Below are positions 17,749 through 27,921 of a stretch of 64,000 nucleotides of DNA, one piece after another. Below the pieces are notes generated by a model, which saw only the letters and a program-made list of their open reading frames with translations, was not told where the DNA came from and ran no database searches. Position 1 is the stretch's first letter, and each line of letters begins with the position of its first letter. The stretch is from contig NZ_CP059556.1 of assembly GCF_024734405.1 (NCBI RefSeq), positions 2,356,001 to 2,420,000 of the forward strand, read 5' to 3'. The translations under genes were made by a program, and so were the position numbers. Source of the DNA: Saccharopolyspora gregorii. GTDB taxonomy: Bacteria; Actinomycetota; Actinomycetes; Mycobacteriales; Pseudonocardiaceae.

Positions 17749-20700
17749 GCGAGCTGCACTGCCGCACCGACGGCAGGCGGGCCCGGGTCCGCGCGGCACG
17801 GCTCGGCGGGGTGGACGCGGTGGAGGCCGCCGACGGCGGGCGCACCCTCGTCGTCACGTTCATCGGCAAGGCCCCGCACGGGGTGCGGCCGGAGAACGTG
17901 CGCATCGACGGCGGACGCCGCATCACCGGCATCACCGCGATCGACGTCGCCGTGGAGCGGGAGAAGGACCCGGAGCTCGACGACCGCATGTTCGTCACCG
18001 TCGACCGTCCCGGCGACACCACCCGCTATCGATTGTCCTTAGTAGACGGCGATCCGTACGGGAGGCCCGGCGAGGAACCGTTCCCCGGGTTCGACCAGCG
18101 CTATTGCAGCGCCGAGTTCACCTTCCACCCCGGCGGCCCCACCCCGTTCGACCACGCCGCGCGACCGCCGGGCGAACCGGAACCCGCGCCCGCACCGCTG
18201 ATCGACTACACCGCCCGCGACTTCGACTCGCTCAAGCGCGTGCTGCTGGACCGGCTCGCGCTCACCACCCCCGGCTGGACCGAGCGCGTCGCGCCGGACC
18301 TCGGCGTCACCCTCGTCGAACTGTTCGCGCACACCGCCGACCAGCTGAGCTACCAGCAGGACGCGGTCGCCACCGAGGCCTACCTGGAGACCGCGCGGCG
18401 CCGCGTGTCGGTGCGCAGGCACGTGCGGCTCATCGACTACCCGATGCACGACGGCTGCGCCGCCCGCGCCTTCGTCGTGGCCGAGACCGCCACCGAACTG
18501 GACCTCGAACCGGGCGGGTTCCGGTTCGCCGCGGTCGATCTGCGCCCGCGCGGCCCGCACGACCCGCCCGAACCCGGTCCCGTCCTCGACGAGGACGCGT
18601 TGGCGGAGCTGGACGAGCAGGACGCGGTGGAGGTCTTCGAACCGCTCGCGGACGGCCCGTTCCGGCTGCGGCCCGCGCACAACCGCATCCGGTTCTGGAC
18701 CTGGGGCGACGAGGACTGCACGCTGCCGGCCGGAGCCACCGGGGCGACGCTGCGCGACGACGAGCGGGCGCTGGACCTGCGGCCCGGCGACCTGCTCGTC
18801 CTCGAAGAGGTCCGCGGTCCGGTCACCGGCACCCCCGGCGACGCCGATCCGACGCGCAGGCAGGCGGTGCGGCTCACCTCCACCACCCCGGGCGAGGACG
18901 CGCTGCTGGCGCAGCCGGTGCTGGAGGTGACCTGGGCGCGGGCCGACGCGCTGCGGTTCCCGCTGCGCCTGAGCTCCACCGGCGGCTACGACTGCGCACC
19001 GATCCCCGACGTGAGCGTGGCCCGCGGCAACGTGGCCCTGGTCGACCACGGCCGCACTCGGCGCACCCCGGACCGGGTCGTCGTGCCGCCGGAGCCCGCG
19101 GTGCTCGGTGCCTGCGACGCGTCCGGCTGCCGGGACCGCACCGACGGCAACGAACCCGCCGAACTCCTGGGCTTCCTCATCGACCGCACCCGCGGCGGCC
19201 GGAAGCTCACCGGCGACGACGTGCGCGAGCTGCACGCCGTCCTCGGCGAACCCGCCACGACCCGCGCGGGCCTCGACGTGCAGAACGCCGGTCGCAGGCA
19301 GGAAGAAGTGCTGCCCACCACCGCGCACGAGCAGGCCGAAGCGCTGCGGCGGCTGCTCGCCCAGTCCGTCTACCCGGGAATCCGGCCGCGGTTCCGGCCC
19401 GTCCTGCACCGCACCCCGGTGGTGCAGGCCGTGCCGCACCCGCAGCCGGCGCACCTCGCCGCCGGGCAGGCCGCCCGGCTCGCCGCCATCCCCGGCCGGG
19501 TGCGGGAACGGCTCGTGGAGCTGTGGCGCAGCGCCCGCGACTCCGACGGGCTCGCCGACGCCGAGGTCGACGAGCTGGCCGTGCTGTTCGGCCGGGACCT
19601 GCTGGAACGCCTCGAACTGCGGCGGCACCCGGTGCGGGCGCTGCGCGACCTGCTGCACCGCGCCGACCACCTGCTCGCCACCAAGCGGCGCAGGCTCGAC
19701 GTGCTCACCGCCCGCGCCCACGCCGGCACCGTCCTCGGCCCCGACATCGCCTGGGAGATCGGGCAGAGCTGGGGCGAGCAGCACGCCACCGGGCTGCACC
19801 CCGACGACCCGGTGCTGCACGGGCCCGCCGCGCACGATCCGGATCCGCGGGCCGCGCTGCCCGCCGTGCACGTCACCGACGGCGAGCACCGGTGGGAACC
19901 GCGCCGGGACCTGCTCGGCAGCGGGCCGCGCGACCGGCACTTCGTCGGCGAGCTCGACGACGACGGGCGGCTCGCGCTGCGCTTCGGCGACGACCGCTGC
20001 GGCGCGGCACCCGCGCCGGGCGCCGCGTTGGAGATCCGCTACCGGATCGGCGGCGGCACCGCGGGCAACGTCGGCGCCGAGGCCATCGATCGCCTGGTGC
20101 TGCGCCGGAAACCGGACGGTGCACCGCTGCCGGGCGTGGTGGTGCGCAACCCGCTGCCCGCCACCGGCGGCACCGAACCGGAACCGGTCGAGCAGGTGCG
20201 CCAGCTCGCGCCGCTGGACCTGCGCCGCACCCGGCCGCGCGCCGTCACCGCCGCCGACTACGCCGCGCTCGCCGGGAACGTGCCCGGCGTGCAGCGCGCC
20301 GCCGCCGAGATCCGCTGGAGCGGCAGCACCCGGGAAGTGCACGTCGCCGTCGACGCCGAGCGCACCGGCACCCCGGGCCCGGAACTGCTCGCCGAGGTCA
20401 CCGACCTGCTCGAACGGCACCGCCGCATCGGCCACCAGCTGGTGGTGCGCCCCGCCCGGCAGGTGCCGCTGGAGGTCTCGTTGCGGATCTGCGCGGCGCC
20501 GGGGCACCAGCGCGGCCCGATCGTCGCCGACCTGCTGCGGGTGTTCGGCAGGCGGCGGCTGCGCGGCGGAGCGCTCGGGTTCTTCCACCCCGACGCGCTG
20601 AGCTTCGGCGAGCCCGTGCGGCTGAGCAGGCTCGTCGCCGCCGCGACCGCCGTGCCCGGGGTGCGCAGCGCGCAGGTCACCAGGCTGCGGCGCGCCTTCC

Positions 20701-20828
20701 ACGACGACGACGGCGAACTCGACGCGGGCCTGCTGCGGGTGGCTCCGCTGGAGATCGCCTGCTGCGACAACGACCCGGAGCGCCCCGAGAACGGCGTGCT
20801 CCACCTGGAATTCGGGGGTGCGCGGTGA
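17745..20828 (+). CDS. Baseplate J-like wedge protein (first, Afp11-like)
   Basis: The 1,027-residue protein contains the baseplate J/gp47 signature: LIDYTARDFDSLKRVLLDRL, WTERVAPDLGVTLVELFAH and the DQLSYQQDAVATEAYLETAR helix near residues 195-225. The C-terminal part has the GGTAGNVGAEAI and VVVRNPLPATGG core, AVTAADYAALAGNVPGVQRA and VVRPARQVPLEVSLRI, as in gp6/gp47-type wedges. A central insertion (about residues 470-700) is helical and of unknown role. It starts at an ATG overlapping the gp25 stop and ends with a GTGA overlap with its larger paralogue-like neighbour. Confidence 0.9.
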   Translation: MSELHCRTDGRRARVRAARLGGVDAVEAADGGRTLVVTFIGKAPHGVRPENVRIDGGRRITGITAIDVAVEREKDPELDDRMFVTVDRPGDTTRYRLSLVDGDPYGRPGEEPFPGFDQRYCSAEFTFHPGGPTPFDHAARPPGEPEPAPAPLIDYTARDFDSLKRVLLDRLALTTPGWTERVAPDLGVTLVELFAHTADQLSYQQDAVATEAYLETARRRVSVRRHVRLIDYPMHDGCAARAFVVAETATELDLEPGGFRFAAVDLRPRGPHDPPEPGPVLDEDALAELDEQDAVEVFEPLADGPFRLRPAHNRIRFWTWGDEDCTLPAGATGATLRDDERALDLRPGDLLVLEEVRGPVTGTPGDADPTRRQAVRLTSTTPGEDALLAQPVLEVTWARADALRFPLRLSSTGGYDCAPIPDVSVARGNVALVDHGRTRRTPDRVVVPPEPAVLGACDASGCRDRTDGNEPAELLGFLIDRTRGGRKLTGDDVRELHAVLGEPATTRAGLDVQNAGRRQEEVLPTTAHEQAEALRRLLAQSVYPGIRPRFRPVLHRTPVVQAVPHPQPAHLAAGQAARLAAIPGRVRERLVELWRSARDSDGLADAEVDELAVLFGRDLLERLELRRHPVRALRDLLHRADHLLATKRRRLDVLTARAHAGTVLGPDIAWEIGQSWGEQHATGLHPDDPVLHGPAAHDPDPRAALPAVHVTDGEHRWEPRRDLLGSGPRDRHFVGELDDDGRLALRFGDDRCGAAPAPGAALEIRYRIGGGTAGNVGAEAIDRLVLRRKPDGAPLPGVVVRNPLPATGGTEPEPVEQVRQLAPLDLRRTRPRAVTAADYAALAGNVPGVQRAAAEIRWSGSTREVHVAVDAERTGTPGPELLAEVTDLLERHRRIGHQLVVRPARQVPLEVSLRICAAPGHQRGPIVADLLRVFGRRRLRGGALGFFHPDALSFGEPVRLSRLVAAATAVPGVRSAQVTRLRRAFHDDDGELDAGLLRVAPLEIACCDNDPERPENGVLHLEFGGAR

Positions 20829-23800
20829 GCGGATGCGGATGCGGTTGCGACCGCCACGACGAACGGCGCGCCCCGGCCCGGCCGCAGAACCCGCCGGGCC
20901 GGTCGGCGCTGGACCTGCGGGCGGGGGAGCACGGCACGTTCCTCGCCGCGATGCTCGACCGGCTCGCCTCGCCCGCGCATCCGGCGCTGCGCGGGCTGAC
21001 CGTGCGCACCACCGACGATCCGGCGATCGGGCTGCTCGACGCGTGGGCGGTGCTCGGCGACCTGCTGACGTTCCACTCGGAGCGGATCGCCGACGAGGGC
21101 TACCTGGGCACCGCCGACGACCACCGGTCGCTGGCGATGCTCGGCGGGCTCGTCGGGCACCGGCCGCGCCCCGGCGTCGCCGCGAGCACCTACCTGTCCT
21201 ACTCCCTGGACCGGGACCCGCGGGACGAGGACGCCACCGTGCTCATCCCGCGCGGCGCCCGCAGCAACAGCGTGCCCGGCGCGGCCGAGACCGAGTCGGT
21301 GGTGTTCGAGACCGGCGAGGACCTGCTCGCGCGCTGGACCTGGAACCGGCTGGCGGTGCGGCGGCGGCGCCCGGCGCTGCTCACCCGGCAGGAGCTGGAG
21401 CAGCGTTCGGAGATCTACGTCGCCGGAACCTCGATCTCGTTGCACACCGGGGAGAACCTGCTGTTCGACTTCGGCGACCAGCAGCTGCTGCGGCCCGTCG
21501 GTGCGGTGCGGGTGGACCGGGACGAGGACGTCACCGCGATCTCGCTGCCGCAGGCACCGCCGCCGACCCTGGCGGAGCTGCGCGCCGAACTCGGTGCTTG
21601 GCTCGCACCCGGCACCGGAGAACCGTCCCCGCAGCTGCCGCACCCGCGGCCCGCCGACACCCTCATCGAGGAGTTCGACGCCCAGGTCCTCGCACCGCTG
21701 CGCGCCGAACTGCCCGCGATCGGCTCGCCCGCCCAGTTCGCGCTGCGGCTGGCCGAACCCCTCGACCGGCTCGCCGAGGCGGAAGTGCTCGCCGAACCCC
21801 GCGAGCCGGTCGCCGACTGGTTCGGGCGGCTGCGGGCCGTCGTCGCCGAGCTGCGGGACCGGGCCCTCGACCTGGCACCGGCCGCACCGGTCGCACGCCG
21901 CGGCACCGCGCCCGCCGCCGGAGCCGACCCGGCCCGCGCGCTGCGAGCGAACTCCGCCGCGCCACCGCCGGGCGTGCTCCGCGAACTGGTCGCGATGCGG
22001 GTGACCGCCGCCCCGTTCGGCGCCACCGCCCCGCTGCAACCGGTGCAGGACGCGGTGGGCCGGGTGGTGCGCCAATCGGACTGGCCGCTGCCCGGCGGCA
22101 CCCGCACCAGCGTGCGCATCGCGTTCGACGCGGGCGGCACCCGGCCGGTGCGCGCCGAGTTCCAGCGCACCGAACCGGGTGGCGGCTGGCAGCACGTGGA
22201 GCAGCTGCCGACCCGCAAGGAGTTCGAGTTCGGCGGTGGCCGCGTCGAACTGACCGCATCCGACCCCGCGCTCCCCAGCCCCGCACCGCGCGAGGAGAAC
22301 GCCGCCGGGGTCACCGTCCGGATGCTGCCGGAGCTGCCCGCCTGCACCCTGACGATCTCCCGCCCCGACGAGCAGGGCCGGGTGCACGTCGGCGTGCAGA
22401 ACGGCTCCCGGGAGGAGTGGGACCTGCTGCCGCAGCAGCAGGAGACCGCGTTCGTCGGCCCGTACCGGCTCACCGCCCGCTACGGCGCCGGCGGCGAACC
22501 GGCGAACGTGGAGCTCACCTTCACCACCGCGCCCTACCCGGGCAGCGAACGGATCCTGGTGCTCGACGGGGTGCACGAGCAGATCACTACCGGCAGCCGC
22601 GTCGTCGTGCGGCGCCCCCGCAAGGGCGCGCCCGGCGGGATCCCCGGCGACCCGGCGCTGGCGTGCGTCGTCACCCGCGCCACCGCCGTCCGCACCACCG
22701 CCGGGACCCGTTACGGCATCACCGGCCGCGCCACCGAGCTGACCCTCGCCGACCCGTGGCTGGACGACCAGGACCGGCAGCTCTCCGACATCCGCGACGC
22801 CACCGCGCACGCGGGCGGCGAACCGCTGCGGCCCGCGGACGAACCGCTGGACGAGGAGGTGCGCGGCAGCACCCTCGAACTCGCCGACCTGCACGAAGGC
22901 CTGCGCCCCGGCCGGTACCTGGTCGTGTCCGGGGAGCTCGCCGACCCGCCGGGCGCTCCCGGCACCGAGGTCGCCGTCATCGCCGCCGCGGACACCGCCC
23001 TCGACCCGGAACTGCCCGGCGACCACCCGCACACCGTGCTCACCCTCACCACCGACCTGCGGCACCGCTACCGGCGGGACACCGTCGTGGTGCACGGCAA
23101 CGTCGTGCCCGCCACCCACGGCGAGAGCCGCGACGAACCGATCGGCAGCGGCGACGCGGGCAAGGCGCACCAGACGTTCGCGCTCTGGCAGTCCCCGCTG
23201 ACCTGGCTGCCCGCCGACAACCCGCTGGGCGCCACCCCGGCGCTGGAGATCCGGGTGGACGGCCTGCGCTGGCACCCGGTGGACAGCCTCGCCGGGCGCG
23301 GGCCGGCGGAGCGGGTCTACGTGGTCGGCGGTGACGCGTCCGGGCGCACCACGGTGACCTTCGGCGACGGCGTGCACGGCGCGCGGCTGCCCACCGGGCA
23401 GGAGAACGTGCGGGCCCGCTACCGGTTCGGCACCGGGCGCGCCGCCAACGTCGGCGCCGACCGCATCACTCAGCCCGTCACCCGGCCGCTGGGCGTCACC
23501 GGGGTCACCAACCCGCTGCCCGCCACCGGGGGCTCGGACGCGGACGGCCCGGCGCTGACCCGGCGCACGGTGCCGCTGGCGGTGTCGGCGCTGGACCGGC
23601 TGGTGTCGGTGCGCGACTACGAGGACTTCGCCCGGTCCCGCGCGGGGATCGGGCGGGCCGCGGCGCGGCGCGTGTTCGACGGCAGGCGCGAAGTGCTGCA
23701 CCTGACCGTCGCCGGGGTGGACGATCTGCCGCTCGCGCCGGACGGCGACCTGCTGCGCGCCCTGCGGTCCGCGCTGGACGAGTACGGCGATCCGCGGCTG

Positions 23801-24358
23801 CCGGTGCGGGTGCAGCCGCGGGAGGCGGTGCTGCTGGTGGTGTCGGCGAAGGTGGCGCTGGAGCGCGACCACGCGTGGGACGTGGTGCGACCGCGGATCC
23901 GGCGGGCGCTGCTGGACGAACTCGGCTTCGCCGGCCGGGAACTGGGCCGGCCCGCGCTGCTGTCCGAAGTGCTGGCCGCCGCCCACTCCGTGCCGGGAGT
24001 GTCCTACGTGGACGTCGACGTGTTCGGCGGGATTCCCGAGGACGGCAGCCCGCACGAGCTCGCCGCGGTCACCGACCGGCTCGCCCGGCCCGCCGACGTG
24101 GTGCCCGCGCGCCTCGCCGAGCACGTCGAGCAGCGCTACCGCGTCACCGCACCGGGCGGCGAGACCCTCACCGACGTGGCCGCCCGCAACGGGATCTCGT
24201 TGCGCGACCTGCTGCGCCGCAACCCCGACATCACCGGCACCGCCCGGCTCGAACCGGGTCGCCGGGTGTTCGTGCACCGCGGCCTGCGCCCCGCCCAGCT
24301 GGCACTGCTGTCCCCGGACGTGCCGGATTCGCTGATCCTCACGGAGGTCCACCGATGA
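20825..24358 (+). CDS. Second putative baseplate assembly (J-like) protein with C-terminal LysM
   Basis: The 1,177-residue protein begins MSGCGCGCDRHDERR, a Cys-rich start common in this family. It then has LLDAWAVLGDLLTFHSERIADEGYLGTADD, typical of the eCIS putative baseplate assembly protein (Afp12-like). The second half repeats J-like wedge elements: TTVTFGDGVHGARLPTG, GRAANVGADRI, VTNPLPATGGSDADGP, VSVRDYEDFARSRAGI. Near residues ~1,100-1,150 is a LysM-like motif (RYRVTAPGGETLTDVAARNG, then LRRNPDI and LEPGRRVFV). The LysM could dock onto the peripheral baseplate or bind glycan. The GTG start overlaps the preceding stop. Confidence 0.88.
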   Translation: MSGCGCGCDRHDERRAPARPQNPPGRSALDLRAGEHGTFLAAMLDRLASPAHPALRGLTVRTTDDPAIGLLDAWAVLGDLLTFHSERIADEGYLGTADDHRSLAMLGGLVGHRPRPGVAASTYLSYSLDRDPRDEDATVLIPRGARSNSVPGAAETESVVFETGEDLLARWTWNRLAVRRRRPALLTRQELEQRSEIYVAGTSISLHTGENLLFDFGDQQLLRPVGAVRVDRDEDVTAISLPQAPPPTLAELRAELGAWLAPGTGEPSPQLPHPRPADTLIEEFDAQVLAPLRAELPAIGSPAQFALRLAEPLDRLAEAEVLAEPREPVADWFGRLRAVVAELRDRALDLAPAAPVARRGTAPAAGADPARALRANSAAPPPGVLRELVAMRVTAAPFGATAPLQPVQDAVGRVVRQSDWPLPGGTRTSVRIAFDAGGTRPVRAEFQRTEPGGGWQHVEQLPTRKEFEFGGGRVELTASDPALPSPAPREENAAGVTVRMLPELPACTLTISRPDEQGRVHVGVQNGSREEWDLLPQQQETAFVGPYRLTARYGAGGEPANVELTFTTAPYPGSERILVLDGVHEQITTGSRVVVRRPRKGAPGGIPGDPALACVVTRATAVRTTAGTRYGITGRATELTLADPWLDDQDRQLSDIRDATAHAGGEPLRPADEPLDEEVRGSTLELADLHEGLRPGRYLVVSGELADPPGAPGTEVAVIAAADTALDPELPGDHPHTVLTLTTDLRHRYRRDTVVVHGNVVPATHGESRDEPIGSGDAGKAHQTFALWQSPLTWLPADNPLGATPALEIRVDGLRWHPVDSLAGRGPAERVYVVGGDASGRTTVTFGDGVHGARLPTGQENVRARYRFGTGRAANVGADRITQPVTRPLGVTGVTNPLPATGGSDADGPALTRRTVPLAVSALDRLVSVRDYEDFARSRAGIGRAAARRVFDGRREVLHLTVAGVDDLPLAPDGDLLRALRSALDEYGDPRLPVRVQPREAVLLVVSAKVALERDHAWDVVRPRIRRALLDELGFAGRELGRPALLSEVLAAAHSVPGVSYVDVDVFGGIPEDGSPHELAAVTDRLARPADVVPARLAEHVEQRYRVTAPGGETLTDVAARNGISLRDLLRRNPDITGTARLEPGRRVFVHRGLRPAQLALLSPDVPDSLILTEVHR

Positions 24359-26490
24359 GCCGGGAACCGGATGCGCTCGCGAACCTGCTGCCCGCCTGGC
24401 ACCGGTTGCGCGACGCCGAGCGGGGCGAGCCGCTGCGCGAGCTGCTCGCCGTCGTCGGCGAACAGCTCGACCTGGTGCGCGACGCCGTGGCGCAGCAGTA
24501 CGACGACTGGTTCGTGGAGACCGCCGCTGAGTGGGCGCTGCCGTACCTGGGCGAGCTCGTCGGCTACCACCGGCTGCCCGGCTACGAGCGGGTCGGCACC
24601 GCCGGACTGCGCGACGGCGGCGATCCGGCGGAGGCGCGGCGGCGGCTCGCCGAAGCGCTCGCCCCGCGCCGCGACGTGGCGGCGACCGTCGCGCACCGGC
24701 GGCGCAAGGGAACGCTGCCGCTGCTGGAAGAGCTCGCCGCCGGAACCGCCGGGTGGCCGGCCCGCGCCGTGGAGCTGTCCCGGCTGGTGGCGCACCACCA
24801 GCCGGTGCGGTTGCACGGCGCAGGGGACGCGTTCCGGTTGCGGCGCGGCAGGCTCGCCGACGTGCGCGAGTCCGCGGCGCTGGACCTGGCGGGCGGCCCG
24901 TTCGGCACCGTCGCCCGGTCCGCCGACGTGCGGCGCGCCGGATCGCGGCACCGGCGCGGCGGCCTCACCCCGGCGGGGGTGGCGCTGTTCGCGTGGCGGC
25001 TGCGGCCGCACCCGGTGCTCGGCGCGCCCGCGTACTGCATCGACCGCACCCGCAGCCTCTACACGTTCTCCATCCTGGGCAACGACGTGCCGCTGGTGAC
25101 GAAACCGGTGCCGGAGCCGTCGGCGACGCACATCGCCACCCTGGACAACGTGCCCGCCCGGCTGCGGCGCAGGCAGGTCGCGGATCGGCTGGCGGACTTC
25201 TACGGGCCGGGCAAGAGCTTCGTGATCCGGCTGGACGGGCAGGACGCGCCGGTGCCGCCGGCGGCGATCACGATCGCGGACCTGACGGGCTGGCGCTACC
25301 GGCCCGGGTACGGGCAGGTGGCGGTCGACCCGGTGCTGGGCCGGATCGCGTTCGGCTCGCGGTCCGCACCCCGCGCCGGGGTGTCGGTGGACTACCACCA
25401 CGCGTTCTCCGCGAACATCGGCGGCGGCGCCTACCCGCGCGACCCGGAGATCCCGCCGCACGCGCGGATCCGCCGGGTCGGGTCGGGCGAGGAGCACCCG
25501 CTGATCCGCGACGCCTACGAGGCGTGGCGCGCGGAACGCGAGTCCGGTGGCGCGGCGGACTGCGTCATCGAGATCGCGCACAACGGCGCGCACCAGGAGG
25601 AGCTGGACTTCGACCTGGGCCCGGACGAGCGGCTGCTGCTGCGCGCCGCCGACGGGAAGCGCCCGGTGATCCGGCTGCTCGACACCTACAGCAACCGCCC
25701 GGACGCGCTGAACATCCGCGTGCCGCAGGAGGTTCCGGCGGGGCGGCGGCCGCGCGTGGTGCTGGACGGGCTGCTCATCACCGGCCGCGGCGTCAACGTG
25801 ACGGGTCCGCTGGCGGCGCTGGAGGTCCGGCACTGCACGCTCGTCCCCGGCTGGTCGCTGGAACCCGGGTGCGAGCCGCACGCGCCCGGAGAACCGAGCC
25901 TGCTGCTGGACCGCACCACCGCCTGCGTGGAGATCGACCGCAGCGTCCTCGGCACCATCACCGTGATCGGCGACGAGGTGAGCACCGATCCGCTGCCGAT
26001 CCACCTGCGCGACAGCGTCCTCGACGCCACCGGCCACGACCGGGAGGCGCTGTCCGCCCCGGACTGCCGCCACGCGCACGCGGAACTGCACGCGCACCGC
26101 AGCACCGTGTTCGGCGAGGTGCACGCGCACGCGGTGCGGCTCGCGGAGAACAGCCTGTTCACCGGGCGGATGCACGTGGCCCGTCGCGGCATCGGCGACC
26201 TGCGCTACAGCTACGTGCCGTCCGGTTCCCGCACCCCGCGCAGGCACCGGTGCGCCGGGGACGTGGCCGAGGGGGTGCGGCCGGTGTTCGAGTCGGTGCG
26301 CTACGGCACGCCGGACTACGCGCGGCTGGCGGCGAACTGCCCGCTGCCGATCCGCCGCGGCGCCGAGGACGGGTCCGAGCTCGGCGCGTTCCACGACCTG
26401 TACGAGCCGCAGCGGGAGGACAACCTGCGCGCGCGGCTGGCCGAGCACGTCCCGGCGGGGGCCGACGCGGGCCTGATCTTCGTCTCCTGA
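24355..26490 (+). CDS. Tail protein I-like protein with predicted beta-helix region
   Basis: The 711 residues open with LANLLPAWHRLRDAERGEPLRELLAVVGEQLDLVRDAVAQ and WALPYLGELVGY, characteristic of phage tail protein I-type components of eCIS baseplates. Residues ~465-610 contain successive short strands with VLDGLLITGRGVNVTG, LEVRHCTLVPGW, VEIDRSVLGTITVIG and LHAHRSTVFGEVHAHAVRLAENSLF, the look of a right-handed parallel beta-helix as found in fibre or glycan-binding proteins. It may supply the peripheral or receptor-facing element, since no separate tail-fibre gene is seen. The start overlaps the preceding stop (ATGA). Confidence 0.85.
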   Translation: MSREPDALANLLPAWHRLRDAERGEPLRELLAVVGEQLDLVRDAVAQQYDDWFVETAAEWALPYLGELVGYHRLPGYERVGTAGLRDGGDPAEARRRLAEALAPRRDVAATVAHRRRKGTLPLLEELAAGTAGWPARAVELSRLVAHHQPVRLHGAGDAFRLRRGRLADVRESAALDLAGGPFGTVARSADVRRAGSRHRRGGLTPAGVALFAWRLRPHPVLGAPAYCIDRTRSLYTFSILGNDVPLVTKPVPEPSATHIATLDNVPARLRRRQVADRLADFYGPGKSFVIRLDGQDAPVPPAAITIADLTGWRYRPGYGQVAVDPVLGRIAFGSRSAPRAGVSVDYHHAFSANIGGGAYPRDPEIPPHARIRRVGSGEEHPLIRDAYEAWRAERESGGAADCVIEIAHNGAHQEELDFDLGPDERLLLRAADGKRPVIRLLDTYSNRPDALNIRVPQEVPAGRRPRVVLDGLLITGRGVNVTGPLAALEVRHCTLVPGWSLEPGCEPHAPGEPSLLLDRTTACVEIDRSVLGTITVIGDEVSTDPLPIHLRDSVLDATGHDREALSAPDCRHAHAELHAHRSTVFGEVHAHAVRLAENSLFTGRMHVARRGIGDLRYSYVPSGSRTPRRHRCAGDVAEGVRPVFESVRYGTPDYARLAANCPLPIRRGAEDGSELGAFHDLYEPQREDNLRARLAEHVPAGADAGLIFVS

Positions 26491-26517
26491 TCTCCAGCAC
26501 GAGAGGACGCTCCGAAC

Positions 26518-27921
26518 ATGCACGCAGACCTGTCCCGCATCAACTTCCGGCCGGAGCGCGGCTATTCCGCGGTGGTCGCCCAGCAGGGCCGCGTCCAGCT
26601 GGATTCGGACGCGAACGAGCAGGCGCTGATCCAGCTGCACGAGCAGCGGACGGTGCTCACCGACCTGATCGGCCCGCACGGCGGCCCGGTGGACGCCACC
26701 GGCTTCGGCATCGAGCGGATCGCCGGCCCGCACGGGTTGTCGGACCTGGCGATCGGCGGTGGCCGCTACTACGTGGGCGGCATCCGCTGCGACGCCTACC
26801 GCCCGACGCCGGGCGAGGCGGTGCCGGACGAGGACGAGCCGGTGCCGCCGGTGGAGCAGCCGTCGAGCTGGACGTACTGGGACCAGCCGGACGGGTTCCG
26901 GGACCCGGAGCTGCCCGCGGACCGGCTGCCGGACGAGCCGTACCTGGTGTACCTGAAGGTGTGGGAGCGGATCGTGACGGCCGCCGAGGATCCGCAGCTG
27001 CGGGAGGTGGCGCTGGGCGCGGCCGCCCCCGACACCTCGGCGCGGGTGAAGGTGGTGTGGCAGGTCCTGGCCCTGCCCGCCGCCGATCTGGGCGTGACGA
27101 ACGCGGACGCGCCCGCGGACGCCGTGCGGGAGGCGTTCGAGGAGTGGAACCGGCAGCAGCGCGCCCGACCGCCGCTGCTGGCCGCGCGCAGCAAGCGGCC
27201 CGCGGACGCCGACACCGACCCGTGCCTGGTGCACCCGGAGGCCCGCTACCGGGGTCCGGAGAACCAGCTGTACCGGGTGGAGATCCACGAGGGCGGCGCG
27301 GAATCCGGCGCCACCTTCAAGTGGTCCCGGGAGAACGGCTCGGTCGTCTTCCCGATCGACGAGGTCGACGGCACGTGGGTGGCGCTGGCCTCGCTCGGCG
27401 GGGACGAGAAGCTGGACCTGGACGTCGGCGACCTGGTGGAGGTCGTGGACACCGCCTACGCCAGCCGCCTGGAACCGGATCCGCTGCTGCGGGTGGAGGA
27501 ACTGGACCTGCCGGAGCGCCGGGTGCGGCTGTCGGCGGAACCCGAAGCCGGCCGGGACGCGCGGCTGCACCCGTTCCTGCGTCGCTGGGACCAGCGCGAG
27601 GGCAGCAGGCAGCCCGGCGCCCCCACCCGGCCGATGCGCGGCGGCGCGATCCCCGTGGAGGAAGGCCGGTGGCTGCGGCTGGAGGACGGCGTGGAAGTGC
27701 ACTTCAAGCGCACCGACCCGGGCCGGCCCGCCTACCGCACCGGGGACCACTGGCTCATCCCGGCCCGCACCGCCACCGGCGACGTCGAGTGGCCGACCGA
27801 TGCGGGCAGCCGTCCGCTGCTGCGCGAACCGACCGGCATCTTCGTGCAGTACGCGCCGCTGGCGTGGGTGGCGGGCGAGCAGCAGATCGTGGACCTGCGC
27901 CTGACGTTCGGGCTCACCTGA
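26518..27921 (+). CDS. DUF6519 CIS/phage-tail-associated protein
   Basis: The 467-residue protein opens with DLSRINFRPERGYSAVVAQQGRVQLDSDANEQ, the hallmark of DUF6519 proteins found at the ends of eCIS and phage-tail operons. Later FKWSRENGSVVFPI and HWLIPARTATGDVEWP follow the same family. The role is unknown; it may be a baseplate-peripheral or receptor-contact protein. The ATG follows AGAGGACG, 27 bases after the preceding stop. It is the last clear structural gene. Its final 16 coding bases plus the stop are duplicated 2.4 kb downstream beyond the cargo gene. Confidence 0.85.
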   Translation: MHADLSRINFRPERGYSAVVAQQGRVQLDSDANEQALIQLHEQRTVLTDLIGPHGGPVDATGFGIERIAGPHGLSDLAIGGGRYYVGGIRCDAYRPTPGEAVPDEDEPVPPVEQPSSWTYWDQPDGFRDPELPADRLPDEPYLVYLKVWERIVTAAEDPQLREVALGAAAPDTSARVKVVWQVLALPAADLGVTNADAPADAVREAFEEWNRQQRARPPLLAARSKRPADADTDPCLVHPEARYRGPENQLYRVEIHEGGAESGATFKWSRENGSVVFPIDEVDGTWVALASLGGDEKLDLDVGDLVEVVDTAYASRLEPDPLLRVEELDLPERRVRLSAEPEAGRDARLHPFLRRWDQREGSRQPGAPTRPMRGGAIPVEEGRWLRLEDGVEVHFKRTDPGRPAYRTGDHWLIPARTATGDVEWPTDAGSRPLLREPTGIFVQYAPLAWVAGEQQIVDLRLTFGLT

